DNA from: an uncultured Rickettsiales bacterium
GTDB lineage: Bacteria; Pseudomonadota; Alphaproteobacteria; Rickettsiales; Rickettsiaceae
Direction of reading: 5' to 3'
DNA: 64,000 bases
NCBI GenBank assembly: GCA_903952265.1
Contig: CAJBEU010000002.1
Coordinates: 186,001-250,000, forward strand
Shown here: piece by piece, positions 26,475 to 35,536 of the stretch
Layout: each line of letters begins with the position of its first letter
Numbering within the stretch: position 1 is the first letter of the stretch
Position numbers and translations under genes: made by a program
The notes under the pieces: model-generated
Seen by the model: the letters and a program-made list of their open reading frames with translations, nothing else
What the model was told of the DNA's origin: nothing
The model's database searches: none

Positions 26475-26502
26475 ATGTGTATATGTTAAAACGTATACAC
26501 AT
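26475..26502. promoter_or_regulatory. 9-bp inverted repeat overlapping the start codon
   Basis: ATGTGTATA (26475-26483) and TATACACAT (26494-26502) are exact reverse complements around a 10-base centre that contains most of the ATG start at 26483. In RNA this would fold over the initiation site; in DNA it could be an operator. Confidence 0.4.
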
Positions 26503-26821
26503 TCCAAACTCCATAAATTCAAAGGTAAATAAAGTTATGTCTTCTGTAATTAAACCTCAGGCGCCTTTTGAAAGATTGAAAATTGCTAATGATTCTGCAG
26601 AAATTGCTTTATGTAGAGCGATAATTTTGCAGGCAATTGTGGATGCATCAAATACTTCGAATAATGTCGCTTCCAAACAATTCGCTGAGGAAGCCGTGGA
26701 ATGGCTTTTTATAAGCAATGAAAACTTTATTGAAGTATGTACAAGTGCTGGGCTAGAAGTAGATTTTGTCCGGCTTATTGCATCAAGAATGATTACTCTC
26801 CACAAGAACAAAAAACTATAA
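26483..26821 (+). CDS. Small conserved-looking protein of unknown function
   Basis: About 112 residues, mostly helical, no signal peptide. The conserved-looking part is CRAIILQAIVDASNT followed by AVEWLFISNENFIEVCTSAGLEVDFVRLIASRM. The pattern W-L-F-x-(S/N)-x-x-F-x-x-VC-x-x-AG-L-x-x-x-x-VR occurs, as I recall, in small uncharacterised proteins of alphaproteobacteria and their phages, and could be a helix-turn-helix-like unit; that is an inference. GTG at 26477 and ATG at 26537 are alternative starts. It lies upstream of tsaD (63 bp) and is bracketed on the 5' side by two palindromes, which suggests regulation. Confidence 0.6.
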   Translation: MLKRIHIPNSINSKVNKVMSSVIKPQAPFERLKIANDSAEIALCRAIILQAIVDASNTSNNVASKQFAEEAVEWLFISNENFIEVCTSAGLEVDFVRLIASRMITLHKNKKL

Positions 26822-26884
26822 CGCCCTTAAACATAAAAACCAAAAATATATTATACTGGGTAGAGAAACTAGATACCGACGATA

Positions 26885-27916
26885 ATGGGTTTAATACTTG
26901 CAATAGAATCTAGTTGTGATGACACTTGTGTTGCGCTAGTGAGTTCGGAAAGAGAGATTGTTCGTAATCTTGTGATGAGTCAAAACGATGCTCATTCTGC
27001 ATATAATGGTGTTGTACCCGAAATAGCCTCTAGGCTACATGTTAAGAATATTAGGGATCTAGCAGTGCGTGTCCTTGAAAATCATGATGTGCATTCTCTT
27101 TTGGCAATTGCTGTAACTGCAGGTCCTGGTTTGATAGGGGGGCTGATTACTGGAGTAACCTTTGCAAAAGCTATGGCTGTTTCTTTATCTAAGCCGTTTA
27201 TTGCAATCAATCATTTGGAAGGACATGCGCTAACTGTACGTCTTACTCATGAAATTCAGTATCCCTACTTGTTGCTTTTAATGTCTGGAGGGCATTGCCA
27301 ATTTGTAGCAGTTTTACAATTAGGCAAATATCAGGTTTTAGGATCTACTCTGGATGATGCATTGGGAGAGGTATTTGACAAATTAGCAAAAATGCTTGGT
27401 TTAGGCTATCCCGGAGGTCCTATAGTTGAAAGTTATGCTAAAAAGGGTAACCCTCATTCTTTTATACTGCCTCATCCTCTAATCAATGAAGAGAATAGCG
27501 ACCTTTCTTTTTCTGGTCTGAAAACTTTTTTGAGAAACTTAATTTTAAGAATTGGAGTTTTAAATGAAGCAACTATTGCAGATATTTGTGCTTCTTTTCA
27601 GTACACTGTAGGCAAAGTGCTTGTAAAAAAATGTGAAAATGCGATTACTCAATTTGAGAAACTGATCAAAAATAGCGATGAAGTTACCAGAGCCTTGGTA
27701 TTGTCTGGAGGAGTTGCTGCTAATTTGTATTTGCGACAAGTCATTAGTGATTTTTCTGAGCAACTTGGCTTTTCTTGCATTGCTCCTCCTCTAAATCTAT
27801 GCACGGATAATGCTGCAATGATTGCCTGGGCAGCTCAAGAAAGATTTGCCTTTGGTCAATCAGATTCAATGGATTTTCGCCCCAAATCTAGATGGCCTCT
27901 AGATTCTTTAACTTGA
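26885..27916 (+). CDS. tsaD: tRNA N6-adenosine threonylcarbamoyltransferase TsaD
   Basis: TsaD transfers the threonylcarbamoyl group to A37 of ANN-decoding tRNAs, with TsaB, TsaE and TsaC. The 343 residues start LILAIESSCDDTCVAL and have the metal-binding HLEGH (H110, H114), MSGGHCQFV, LDDALGEVFDKLAKMLGLGYPGGP and, near the end, the CTDNAAMIAW motif. All are hallmarks of the Kae1/Qri7 family. Length and motifs are complete. The partner tsaB is at 4560-5261. Confidence 0.96.
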   Translation: MGLILAIESSCDDTCVALVSSEREIVRNLVMSQNDAHSAYNGVVPEIASRLHVKNIRDLAVRVLENHDVHSLLAIAVTAGPGLIGGLITGVTFAKAMAVSLSKPFIAINHLEGHALTVRLTHEIQYPYLLLLMSGGHCQFVAVLQLGKYQVLGSTLDDALGEVFDKLAKMLGLGYPGGPIVESYAKKGNPHSFILPHPLINEENSDLSFSGLKTFLRNLILRIGVLNEATIADICASFQYTVGKVLVKKCENAITQFEKLIKNSDEVTRALVLSGGVAANLYLRQVISDFSEQLGFSCIAPPLNLCTDNAAMIAWAAQERFAFGQSDSMDFRPKSRWPLDSLT

Positions 27917-27927
27917 GTTTAAAGTTT

Positions 27928-28266
27928 TTAAACAGAAAAAGAGTTGCCACATCCACATTTTAGCGTGGCGTTTGGATTGATTATTTGAAAATAAGAGTTA
28001 CCCAAGTTTTCTATATAATCTAGTGTGCTGTTGTTTAGGAATGGCTGAGAAACACTATCAACTATGAGGCTTACTGTTTCTATTTCAAATATTTGATCAT
28101 CTTGATTTGTTGAACTTGTGAGTTCGTATCTGTAAAGTAGCCCCGAACATCCTCCGCTATCTACTGTGATACGTAACTTTAGTTCAGATTTTTCCTCTAA
28201 TGAAATAAGATACAGTATACGTCTTTGAGCATTTGTTGTGACTTTGAAATGAAAATCTGCAGACAT
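27928..28266 (-). CDS. A-type iron-sulfur cluster carrier (IscA/ErpA family)
   Basis: The 112-residue protein has the HesB/IscA pattern with three conserved cysteines, C40 in DSGGCSGLLYRYEL and C104/C106 in LKCGCGNSF. These bind a [2Fe-2S] or [4Fe-4S] cluster that is passed on to target enzymes. The full length agrees with IscA, SufA and ErpA (about 105-120 residues). With no other isc or suf gene adjacent I cannot tell which subtype it is. It is convergent with tsaD (11 bp between the ends) and divergent from argS. Confidence 0.9.
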   Translation of the reverse strand: MSADFHFKVTTNAQRRILYLISLEEKSELKLRITVDSGGCSGLLYRYELTSSTNQDDQIFEIETVSLIVDSVSQPFLNNSTLDYIENLGNSYFQIINPNATLKCGCGNSFSV

Positions 28267-28364
28267 TAGCGCGCTTTTCTATAGTATTGTTGCAAACACG
28301 GGCAACCTAAACTCACTTGAGCTACCCATCAGTTGATTAAAATTCTACATTTTTCAGAACAAAT

Positions 28365-30080
28365 ATGACAGTTTTTCATCTTGTACGTAGAGACTTGTCT
28401 GATATTGTCAAAAAAGTTTTTGCAATTATTCCAAAAAACTTTTCTGTAAACTTTACCAAAGATCACGGAGAGCTTTCTACTAACGTAGCTTTTGTGCTTA
28501 GCAAGGCTTTAAGCAAAGATCCTGTAGAAGTTGCTCTTGCCTTGAAGGGCGAATTAGAGACTTTGAGCTACGTGAAAATAGTAGAGGTTGCAAGTCCCGG
28601 GTTTATAAATCTAACATTCAATGTTGATTTTTGGCATATTCATTTACTAAAAATAGTGGCTCTTGACCCTGAATATATTTTTCCAAACGTTGGTAATAAT
28701 AAAAAAGTTAATGTTGAGTACGTATCTGTAAATCCTACAGGACCTATGCACATAGGTCACGCTCGTCTTGCAGCTTATGGAGACGTTCTTGCTAGATTAC
28801 TAGATAAATGCGGTTTTGTTGTTACTAAAGAATTTTATGTCAACGATTACGGTAGCCAAATCAACAATCTTGTAAGCACCGTATGGATTCGTTATAAGAA
28901 CATTGTGCTAAATCAGGACGAAAAAATACCAGAAGGATTATATCCAGGAGAATATTTAATTGATGTTGCCAAAGAGATAGTGGACCTTTATGGGCCTTTG
29001 CTTGCTGAAAGAGGAGATTGGAGTTCTGTTATCAGAGAGCATGCTTTAAATGCAATGATGAGGATTATCAGGGAAGATCTTAAAAGTATTGGCGTAGAGC
29101 ATGATGTGTTTACTTCAGAAACATTGATGCATGAGTCGGGCAAAATAGATTCTGTTGTTGAATTCTTGAAATCTAAGGATTTAGTATATGAAGGTACTAT
29201 TCCAGAGCCAAAAGGATATCAAAGTTTACAAGAAACCTCTCCTACTTCTCAAATGCTATTTAGGAGTACCAGATTTGGAGATAAGCAAGATAGATCTCTG
29301 ACAAAGGGAGACGGAAGCTGGTCGTACTTTGGAGCAGAGCTTGCTTACATACAGGATAAAATAAGCAGGGGTTTTGAATCTTTGGTGATGGTGTTGGGTG
29401 CTGATCACATAGGGTACTTAGAACGTCTAAAAGCTGCTGTGGAGGCATTGAGCAACGCAAGTGTTAGTTGTGACGTTAGGGTGTGTCAGCTCGTTAAGTA
29501 TCTTGAGGATGGTGTTCCAGTTTCTATGTCAAAACGCAAAGGTACTTTTGTTAGCGTAAAAGCTTTGATCGATGAAATTGGTTGTGACGTTTTTCGGTTT
29601 ATGATGATTACTAAGACTAACGATGTGCCTCTGGATATAGATATTACAAAAGTGCAAGAACAATCTAAAGATAATCCAGTTTTTTACGTTAATTACGCTT
29701 ATGCAAGGTCTCGGTCTATATTAAAAAAAATAGAGGAAAATTTTTCTACAATCTGCATTGATTTTTCCAAAGATGAGTACGTAAGCCAGCTTACAAGCAA
29801 GGAAGAGATCGCCTTGATTAGAAAATTTACTCAATGGCCCAAAGTTCTTGAAGATGCAGCAATATCTCGTGAGCCTCATCGAATTGTCTCTTATTTGCAA
29901 GACCTTGCTGTGCAGTTTCATGCGTTGTGGGACCTATGTGACGAAGGCATTCCCTACAGATTTATTATTAAAGATAACTTGCCTGTAACACTTGCTCGTT
30001 CTTTAATTGCATTGGGTACAATTAGTATTATTGAATCTGCATTTGACATCATAGGCATTACTCCAATGCCCCGCATGTAA
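28365..30080 (+). CDS. argS: Arginyl-tRNA synthetase
   Basis: ArgS charges tRNA-Arg; two of its substrates are encoded in this window (anticodons ACG and CCG). The 571-residue class I enzyme has the N-terminal Add1 tRNA-recognition domain. The HIGH motif (129-132, in NPTGPMHIGHARLAAYGD) and the KMSKS-equivalent VSMSKRKGTFV follow, and the anticodon-binding alpha-helical domain lies at the C-terminus. Length is normal. No leader peptide or T-box-like element is visible in the 98 bp upstream. Confidence 0.96.
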   Translation: MTVFHLVRRDLSDIVKKVFAIIPKNFSVNFTKDHGELSTNVAFVLSKALSKDPVEVALALKGELETLSYVKIVEVASPGFINLTFNVDFWHIHLLKIVALDPEYIFPNVGNNKKVNVEYVSVNPTGPMHIGHARLAAYGDVLARLLDKCGFVVTKEFYVNDYGSQINNLVSTVWIRYKNIVLNQDEKIPEGLYPGEYLIDVAKEIVDLYGPLLAERGDWSSVIREHALNAMMRIIREDLKSIGVEHDVFTSETLMHESGKIDSVVEFLKSKDLVYEGTIPEPKGYQSLQETSPTSQMLFRSTRFGDKQDRSLTKGDGSWSYFGAELAYIQDKISRGFESLVMVLGADHIGYLERLKAAVEALSNASVSCDVRVCQLVKYLEDGVPVSMSKRKGTFVSVKALIDEIGCDVFRFMMITKTNDVPLDIDITKVQEQSKDNPVFYVNYAYARSRSILKKIEENFSTICIDFSKDEYVSQLTSKEEIALIRKFTQWPKVLEDAAISREPHRIVSYLQDLAVQFHALWDLCDEGIPYRFIIKDNLPVTLARSLIALGTISIIESAFDIIGITPMPRM

Positions 30081-30293
30081 ATCTTGTACAATTGTCAGGA
30101 TATTTTACTGAAATCTCTTGTAATGATTGGTTTTTATATTTTTTCAATTATTGGGCCCAGAGACAGAAGAAATTTTGCATGATTTTGATCAACCCTCTGT
30201 GAAACAGAGATTTCCCTTACATAAGGATGAGGGTGATTGGTTTTCTATTGCATGATTACATAATCCAATTTATCATCTCTTTCGTTGGTTTTG
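30081..30293. other. Intergenic region with a small unsupported frame
   Basis: These 213 bases lie between argS and tRNA-Pro. A 42-codon frame from a TTG at 30127 to a TGA at 30253-30255 encodes a peptide that ends in HKDEGDWFSIA and contains LLGPETEEILHDFDQPS. It has the look of a protein tail, so it may be a relic, but no family is recognised and no good start exists. Confidence 0.3.
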
Positions 30294-30370
<77 letters not shown>

Positions 30371-30384
30371 AAGCTCATATTTTT

Positions 30385-30459
30385 GGGCAGTTAGCTCAGT
30401 GGTAGAGCGCTACGTTGACGTCGTAGAGGTCAGTGGTTCGATACCACTACTGCCCACCA
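30385..30459 (+). tRNA. tRNA-Val (anticodon GAC)
   Basis: Acceptor GGGCAGT pairs with ACTGCCC. The anticodon stem CTACG/CGTAG holds loop TTGACGT (anticodon GAC, reading GUU and GUC). The T-arm has GTTCGATAC and CCA is encoded at 30457-30459. It probably shares a transcript with the preceding tRNA-Pro. Confidence 0.96.
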
Positions 30460-30850
30460 TCTTTTGTGTTTTTAGAACAAGCCAGGGCAAGCTTTGAAAC
30501 TTCTCTTTGTTAGAGTCAATTTCTTCAGGAGCTATTTTTCAGAAACAGCAGAATCTAAGATCGAATCCTTGCTTATTCTAATTTGAGAAATTAAAGTTTC
30601 GCGCAAAAATTGACTTGTATAATCTTAATTAAAAATCACTCAGCAGTCATTATTGCTGCATTTTTGTGATTTGTAATCTGAGTCAATACTGGGGAGAGCG
30701 AATTTTGTACTAATTTTTGCATTGAAAACTAAAGATAGATGCCATTAAGGAAGGGCAAGTGGGCTTGAGAAGCTTGTGACCTGAGATCTGGAGGGAGAAC
30801 AGCACACTCCAGCGGCAGTTCTGTCGCGTGCTGTATAGAGGAGGGGTGGG
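30460..30850. other. 391-bp intergenic region with hairpins; no protein gene
   Basis: No coding frame is supported. There is a TATAAT at 30618-30623 without a matching -35. An interrupted inverted repeat lies at about 30631-30674 (AAATCAC, CAGCA, then TGCTG, GTGATTT), and a GC-richer, strongly foldable stretch at 30750-30840 is listed separately. The region is downstream of the tRNA pair and downstream of the minus-strand pal gene, so a separate RNA gene is possible. Confidence 0.45.
30746..30840 (+). ncRNA. Possible structured small RNA (SRP-RNA-like apical part is one reading)
   Basis: The stretch is more GC-rich than its surroundings. CAGCAC (30800-30805) pairs with GTGCTG (30828-30833), enclosing GCGGCA (30812-30817), loop GTTC and TGTCGC (30822-30827). 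An alternative fold pairs CTGGAG with CTCCAG. A third reading resembles the apical loop of bacterial SRP RNA: TGTG, then CTGAGA, TCT, loop GGAG, GGA, GAACAG and CACA. However, the canonical GGAA tetraloop context is not present. Strand and ends are guesses, and I cannot assign a family. Confidence 0.25.
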
Positions 30851-31363
30851 TTATTTATATTCAGTTCCAGGAATCAGTACAGCTCTGCGGTTTTCTGCAT
30901 GATCTTCCTGGGAATCCCCATGTCTTAGTAATTTCTCTTTTCCGCAAGACCTTACTTCTAACCTTTCGGAAGCTATTCCGCAACTCACTAGATATCTTTT
31001 CACTTCTTCTGCTCTTCTTTCTCCAAGGGCAAGGTTATACTCTCTAGTACCAACTTTATCACAATGACCTTCTATTACATTGCATGTGAAATTGTTGTGG
31101 TTACTTAACCATTCAACTTGCTTGTCTAAAATTGCTTTGTTCTTTTCTGATAAAACGCTGCTATCAAACTCAAATGACACCGTGGAAAGAATGTTTTCTT
31201 GAAAATCTTTTAGTGCTACTTCTGGGGAATGTTCAACGGTTGCCAAATTTTGACTTAAAGATTCGTGGCTAGGCTTCATTTTGCTAATTTTGCCTTGTTT
31301 TCCAGAGCAAGCAGCAAGGCTTAATAATATTAGCAGGGATGCAGCCTTTGTTATTTTTCTCAT
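30851..31363 (-). CDS. pal: Peptidoglycan-associated lipoprotein Pal (OmpA-like)
   Basis: Pal is an outer membrane lipoprotein that ties the outer membrane to peptidoglycan as part of Tol-Pal. The 170 residues begin with a lipoprotein signal peptide whose lipobox LSLAAC places the lipidated cysteine at 19. The C-terminal OmpA domain has VEGHCDKVGTREYNLALGERRAEEVKRYL-type features, here starting VIEGHCDK, and ends with HAENRRAVLI. tolB is not adjacent; tolQ-tolR-tolA are 6 kb away on the other strand. Lgt, which lipidates such proteins, is at 38876-39694. Confidence 0.9.
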   Translation of the reverse strand: MRKITKAASLLILLSLAACSGKQGKISKMKPSHESLSQNLATVEHSPEVALKDFQENILSTVSFEFDSSVLSEKNKAILDKQVEWLSNHNNFTCNVIEGHCDKVGTREYNLALGERRAEEVKRYLVSCGIASERLEVRSCGKEKLLRHGDSQEDHAENRRAVLIPGTEYK

Positions 31364-31628
31364 AGAGCGGATATTTTTATTAAATTTTCAGGTTTTTGAA
31401 ACGCAAAACCAGCGGGAAGAGCAGCCCTATGCACCTACGAAAGAGCATACCCTAGACTTATCACATTAAACATATCGCCAGTCAAAATGTCAAACAAAAA
31501 AAAGCAAAACCTTTACTTATATCAAGCTTTTAAGAAAAGAAAAAAGAAGAAGTAATTGGTACAGCCTAAGATTCTAACTACTATTTATTTTTACCACTTA
31601 AGGTTTGCATTTTAAACTTTTACTTGTT

Positions 31629-31949
31629 TCATTTTTCGTTTAGAATTTTTATTATCGTTGGGGATTTAAAATTGTGTTTTATTTTTTTGTAGCTGTTTTC
31701 GTACCCAAGCTTTTTTGCACTCCACAAAGCTGCAAAATTATCTCCAACTTCGAGTACTGTCATTTCTATAAAATTAGGAAACTCTTTTTTGAGACTTTCA
31801 AAGCAGTAACTCAGCAGCATTACCCCTAAGAACTTTACTTGTTCCGGCGTGTTGCTCAGTTTAATTGTTTTTGTGCCTTTACTAATTAGTTTTGCAATTG
31901 CATTTTTATCTTTTTCTATATTGCAGGTTACATAATATACTAAGGACAT
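31629..31949 (-). CDS. Small protein of unknown function
   Basis: The 106-residue product has no signal peptide or membrane segment. It contains KGTKTIKLSNTPEQVKFLG, then MLLSYCFESLKKEFPNF, then a block TVLEVGDNFAALWSAKKLGYENS and a Lys/Ile-rich end. The orderly composition and codon use like its neighbours suggest a real gene, perhaps one restricted to Rickettsiales, but I recognise no domain. It is divergent from pdhA with about 120 bp between, and separated from pal by 265 bp in which I see only a 22-codon Lys-rich frame (31487-31555) that I do not count as a gene. Confidence 0.6.
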   Translation of the reverse strand: MSLVYYVTCNIEKDKNAIAKLISKGTKTIKLSNTPEQVKFLGVMLLSYCFESLKKEFPNFIEMTVLEVGDNFAALWSAKKLGYENSYKKIKHNFKSPTIIKILNEK

Positions 31950-32073
31950 TTTCAGAGCCGTAGTTTTGGGTACTTAGTTGGCAAAATTCTAAGGCAGATT
32001 TGATTTTTGCGAAAGTGTCTAATACAATGCTTGCCTAAATAAAGAATGTGGCCACTAAGAATTATAACACTTC

Positions 32074-33093
32074 ATGTCTAAGTCAAAAAAGAAAGGTTTT
32101 GCTGTGGTTGAATCTGAAGCTAAGACTTTTCAATCTAATTTGCAAAATCAAGATTGGATTGAGGCTTTTGAATCAATGCTACTTATTCGTAGATTTGAAG
32201 AAAAATGTGGGCAACTTTATGGTATGGGGAAAATATCTGGATTTTGTCATCTATACATAGGGCAAGAAGCAGTGGTGGTTGCTGCTAATCTTACAAAACA
32301 AAAGGGAGACAGTATGGTTACTGGATACAGAGATCACGGACATGCTCTTGTGTGTGGTATAGAGCCCAAATACCTATTTGCTGAACTGATGGGCAAGGCT
32401 ACTGGATCCTCAAAAGGAAAGGGTGGGTCTATGCACATTTTTAACAAAGAGGATAAATTTTATGGGGGGCACGGTATCGTAGGCGCTCCAGCCTCTATTG
32501 GCACTGGCCTTGCTTTTGCTGAAAAATACAATAATACCAACAACATATGTTATACTTTCTTTGGAGATGGGTCTGCAAATCAAGGACAAGTGTTTGAGTC
32601 TTTTAATATGGCAAAACTCTGGAATTTGCCAGTTCTTTACGTGATAGAAAACAACGGATACGCAATGGGTACTTCTGTTGCAAGGTCCACTTACTCTACA
32701 GACTTATCTAGCAGAGGTGCCTCTTTTGCAATAGAGGGGGAGCGTATAGATGGTATGAAATTTGATGCCTTGTATCACGCATTCCTTAGAAATTCAGAGT
32801 ATGTAAGAAATGGAGGAGGTCCTAGAATTTTAGAAGTCGAAACATATAGATTCAGAGGGCATTCTATGTCAGATCCTGGAAACTATAGATCAAAAGAAGA
32901 GGTTGAATCTTATAAACAAAATGATCCAATCGTTAATATGAAGAACCACATGATGGAAAATGGCATTGCTTTAGAAGCGGAATTAAAACAATCAGAGCAA
33001 AAGATTAGAGATGTAATTAAAGAAGCTGTGGATTTTGCGGAAAAATCTTCTTTTCCTGACTCAAGTCAGCTTTTTTCAGACATCTTAATTTAA
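32074..33093 (+). CDS. pdhA: Pyruvate dehydrogenase E1 component, alpha subunit
   Basis: With PdhB this thiamine-diphosphate enzyme decarboxylates pyruvate and acetylates the lipoyl arm of E2. The 339 residues contain EEKCGQLYGMGKISGFCHLYIGQEA, the GSMHIF segment, the ThDP-binding GDGSANQGQVFESFNMA (GDG...N) and YRFRGHSMSDPGNYR with the regulatory-loop serine region. It is the first gene of pdhA-pdhB-pdhC-lpd. The alpha/beta two-subunit E1 is typical of alphaproteobacteria and mitochondria. No Shine-Dalgarno sequence precedes the ATG. Confidence 0.96.
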   Translation: MSKSKKKGFAVVESEAKTFQSNLQNQDWIEAFESMLLIRRFEEKCGQLYGMGKISGFCHLYIGQEAVVVAANLTKQKGDSMVTGYRDHGHALVCGIEPKYLFAELMGKATGSSKGKGGSMHIFNKEDKFYGGHGIVGAPASIGTGLAFAEKYNNTNNICYTFFGDGSANQGQVFESFNMAKLWNLPVLYVIENNGYAMGTSVARSTYSTDLSSRGASFAIEGERIDGMKFDALYHAFLRNSEYVRNGGGPRILEVETYRFRGHSMSDPGNYRSKEEVESYKQNDPIVNMKNHMMENGIALEAELKQSEQKIRDVIKEAVDFAEKSSFPDSSQLFSDILI

Positions 33094-33172
33094 GATTTAT
33101 CTCTTTAAATTTTGAGTTGTGCGTGTTTAAATTAAGAACATGCGCACCTTTGTTTTATCAAAATGCGTTTTT

Positions 33173-34156
33173 ATGAAAGAAAAGACCGTACGGGAAGCTG
33201 TTAGAGATGCAATCAAAGAGGAGATGGAAAAAGATGATAGGGTCTTCATAATAGGGGAAGAAGTGGGCGAATATCAGGGGGCTTACAAATGTACTCAAGG
33301 GCTTTTAGCTCAATTTGGTCCACGGCGTGTGATTGATACTCCAATCAGCGAACACGGATTTGCGGGTATTGCAGTAGGGGCCGCTTTTGCTGGACTGCGT
33401 CCTATAGTTGAATTTATGACCTTTAATTTTGCCATGCAAGCAATGGATCATATAGTAAACTCTGCTGCAAAAACCCTATATATGTCTGGGGGTAACATTT
33501 CTTGTCCCATAGTTTTTAGAGGCCCTAATGGAGCAGCTCTTGGAGTGGCTGCTCAGCATAGTCAGAATTATTCTGCGTGGTTTTCTCATATTCCGGGTCT
33601 TAAGGTAGTAACTCCTTACTGCGCTCAAGACACAAGTTTGTTACTAAAAAGTGCTATAGAAGATCCAAACCCTGTTATTGTGCTGGAAAACGAAATTCTT
33701 TACTCTAAAAGCTTTGAGGATGATCCTGAATTTACCTACATCTCGATGGATAAAGCCAGAATTCGCAGATCCGGCTCAGATCTGACCATCATTTCTTTTT
33801 CAAAACAGGTAGGCATTGCTCTTGAAGCAGCTGAAATTCTATTAAAAGAACACGGATTGAGCGTTGAGGTTATAGATCTGCGCTCTCTGCGTCCTTTAGA
33901 CCATTCAACTGTATGCAACTCTGTAAAAAAGACCAATAGGGCAATAGTTGTTGAAGAGGGATGGTTTTATTCTGGCATTGGAGCCACAATTGCGTCTATC
34001 ATAATGAATCAGGTATTTGATTATTTAGACGCTCCCATTGAAATCATTTCGGGAGAGGATGTACCTCTGCCTTACGCTGCTAATTTAGAAAAGTTGGCTA
34101 TGCCTTGTGTTGAGAAAATTTTGCAAGCCTCAAAAAAGATTGTACCTATAAAATGA
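33173..34156 (+). CDS. pdhB: Pyruvate dehydrogenase E1 component, beta subunit
   Basis: PdhB completes the E1 heterotetramer. I place the start at the ATG at 33173, since [17 protein letters not shown] is the usual family N-terminus; an upstream ATG at 33140 would add eleven residues. Family blocks are [54 protein letters not shown] and [13 protein letters not shown]. It lacks the N-terminal lipoyl domain found in some alphaproteobacterial PdhB proteins, so its length matches the Rickettsiales form. It lies 79 bp behind pdhA. Confidence 0.95.
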   Translation: MKEKTVREAVRDAIKEEMEKDDRVFIIGEEVGEYQGAYKCTQGLLAQFGPRRVIDTPISEHGFAGIAVGAAFAGLRPIVEFMTFNFAMQAMDHIVNSAAKTLYMSGGNISCPIVFRGPNGAALGVAAQHSQNYSAWFSHIPGLKVVTPYCAQDTSLLLKSAIEDPNPVIVLENEILYSKSFEDDPEFTYISMDKARIRRSGSDLTIISFSKQVGIALEAAEILLKEHGLSVEVIDLRSLRPLDHSTVCNSVKKTNRAIVVEEGWFYSGIGATIASIIMNQVFDYLDAPIEIISGEDVPLPYAANLEKLAMPCVEKILQASKKIVPIK

Positions 34157-34229
34157 GAGACAGAAAAATTACAATTACTAATTCTTTCTAGCTTAAATTT
34201 TCAACTTATAGTTCTTTAAGTATATTACG

Positions 34230-35507
34230 ATGTCTCTTGATATTTTGATGCCAGCTTTATCTCCCACTATGAAACGAGGAAAACTTGCTCGCTGGATTAA
34301 AAAGGAAGGCGATTTTATCGAGCCTGGCCAAGTGATTGCGGAGATAGAGACTGATAAAGCTATAATGGAGGTAGAGTCTGTAGACGCTGGAGTTTTACTA
34401 AAAATCTTAGTTTCAGAGGGTACAGAAAACGTTCCAGTGAATGCAAAAATCGCTATTTTATTGGAAGAAGGGGAATCATCTGAGGATTTTAAAGAAAACT
34501 TTGAAACTGCAAGTTTGGATCAACCTTCACAAATTAAATTGGAATACGCTGTAGAAAAATCCTTTGAAACCACAAAAGTTCAAAATCTTTTTTCTAATCA
34601 AAATCAGGCATTAGAATCTTTACCACAAAAGGAAGATGCTTCTCGCATTTTTGCATCTCCCCTTGCAAGGCGCCTCGCAAAAGAACACGCTCTTAATTTA
34701 TCGAATCTTAAAGGTAGCGGTCCAGGAGGCAGAATTATGAAATCCGACGTCTTAAATGCTTCTTCACATTCTGGACAAAATCTTAGTCAAGATTTGCATG
34801 AGAGTGCGCTGGGAATAATGCCTACCGGCAAGATGATTGGGCATAGCTCCATGAGGCTTTCTATAGCTCAAAAGATGTCTTTATCCAAGAGAGAAATACC
34901 CCACTTTTATTTAGCTATAGACTGTTGTGTAGACAACTTATTGAAGTTGAGAACCAACGTAAACAAAGACCTTGAATCAAATATTTCAGTTGGTGACTTT
35001 GTCCTCAAGGCTAGTGCTTACGCTTTGAAGAAAGTTTCGCGTGTTAACTCTTCTTGGTCTGAAAGCGGAGTAATAATTCACGAAAATATTGACGTATGTG
35101 TTGCTGTTGGTTTAGAAGATGGACTGATTACTCCTGTAATATTTCAAACAGACAAGAAAAATTTATTGCAGATTTCATCGGAAGTAAAGGATTTAGCAGC
35201 AAGGGCTAGAGAGAGAAAACTTACTCCTAAGGAATATCAAGGAGGAAGCTTTACAGTTTCCAACTTGGGTATGTATGGAATTTCTGAGTTCAGTGCAATC
35301 GTGAATCATCCTCAAAGCGCTATTTTGGCTGTGGGGGCTATTCGAGAGGAAGTCTGCGTTGATAAAGACAATGGTGATTTTATTGTAAAAAATCTCATGA
35401 AGGTCACATTATCTTGTGATCATCGCGTAATTGATGGAAAAGTTGGAGCCGACTGGTTGGCTCAATTTAAGGACCTAATTGAACGTCCTCTCCAATTGAT
35501 GCTCTAA
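34230..35507 (+). CDS. pdhC: Pyruvate dehydrogenase E2, dihydrolipoamide acetyltransferase
   Basis: E2 is the core of the complex and makes acetyl-CoA. The 425 residues have a single lipoyl domain (1-80, lipoyl Lys43 in [11 protein letters not shown]), a linker, and a peripheral-subunit-binding domain near 139-173 ([20 protein letters not shown], then GPGGRI). The catalytic domain follows, with the DHRVIDG motif (Asp397, His398). All catalytic features are present. It sits between pdhB and lpd in the same direction. Confidence 0.95.
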   Translation: MSLDILMPALSPTMKRGKLARWIKKEGDFIEPGQVIAEIETDKAIMEVESVDAGVLLKILVSEGTENVPVNAKIAILLEEGESSEDFKENFETASLDQPSQIKLEYAVEKSFETTKVQNLFSNQNQALESLPQKEDASRIFASPLARRLAKEHALNLSNLKGSGPGGRIMKSDVLNASSHSGQNLSQDLHESALGIMPTGKMIGHSSMRLSIAQKMSLSKREIPHFYLAIDCCVDNLLKLRTNVNKDLESNISVGDFVLKASAYALKKVSRVNSSWSESGVIIHENIDVCVAVGLEDGLITPVIFQTDKKNLLQISSEVKDLAARARERKLTPKEYQGGSFTVSNLGMYGISEFSAIVNHPQSAILAVGAIREEVCVDKDNGDFIVKNLMKVTLSCDHRVIDGKVGADWLAQFKDLIERPLQLML

Positions 35508-35536
35508 AATTTATTGTTAATTTATACATTTTTGGC

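Larger units (their letters stand above)
26153..26482. other. AT-rich intergenic region with a terminator-like hairpin and palindromes
   Basis: No gene is supported between secD and the small orphan gene. The region is extremely AT-rich. It contains the terminator-like hairpin at 26267-26290 and the inverted repeats at 26413-26439 and 26475-26502, listed separately. Confidence 0.6.

Noticed and set aside
31487-31555. 22-codon Lys-rich frame upstream of pal
   Set aside because: Too short and low in complexity; it could be chance in a Lys/A-rich stretch.
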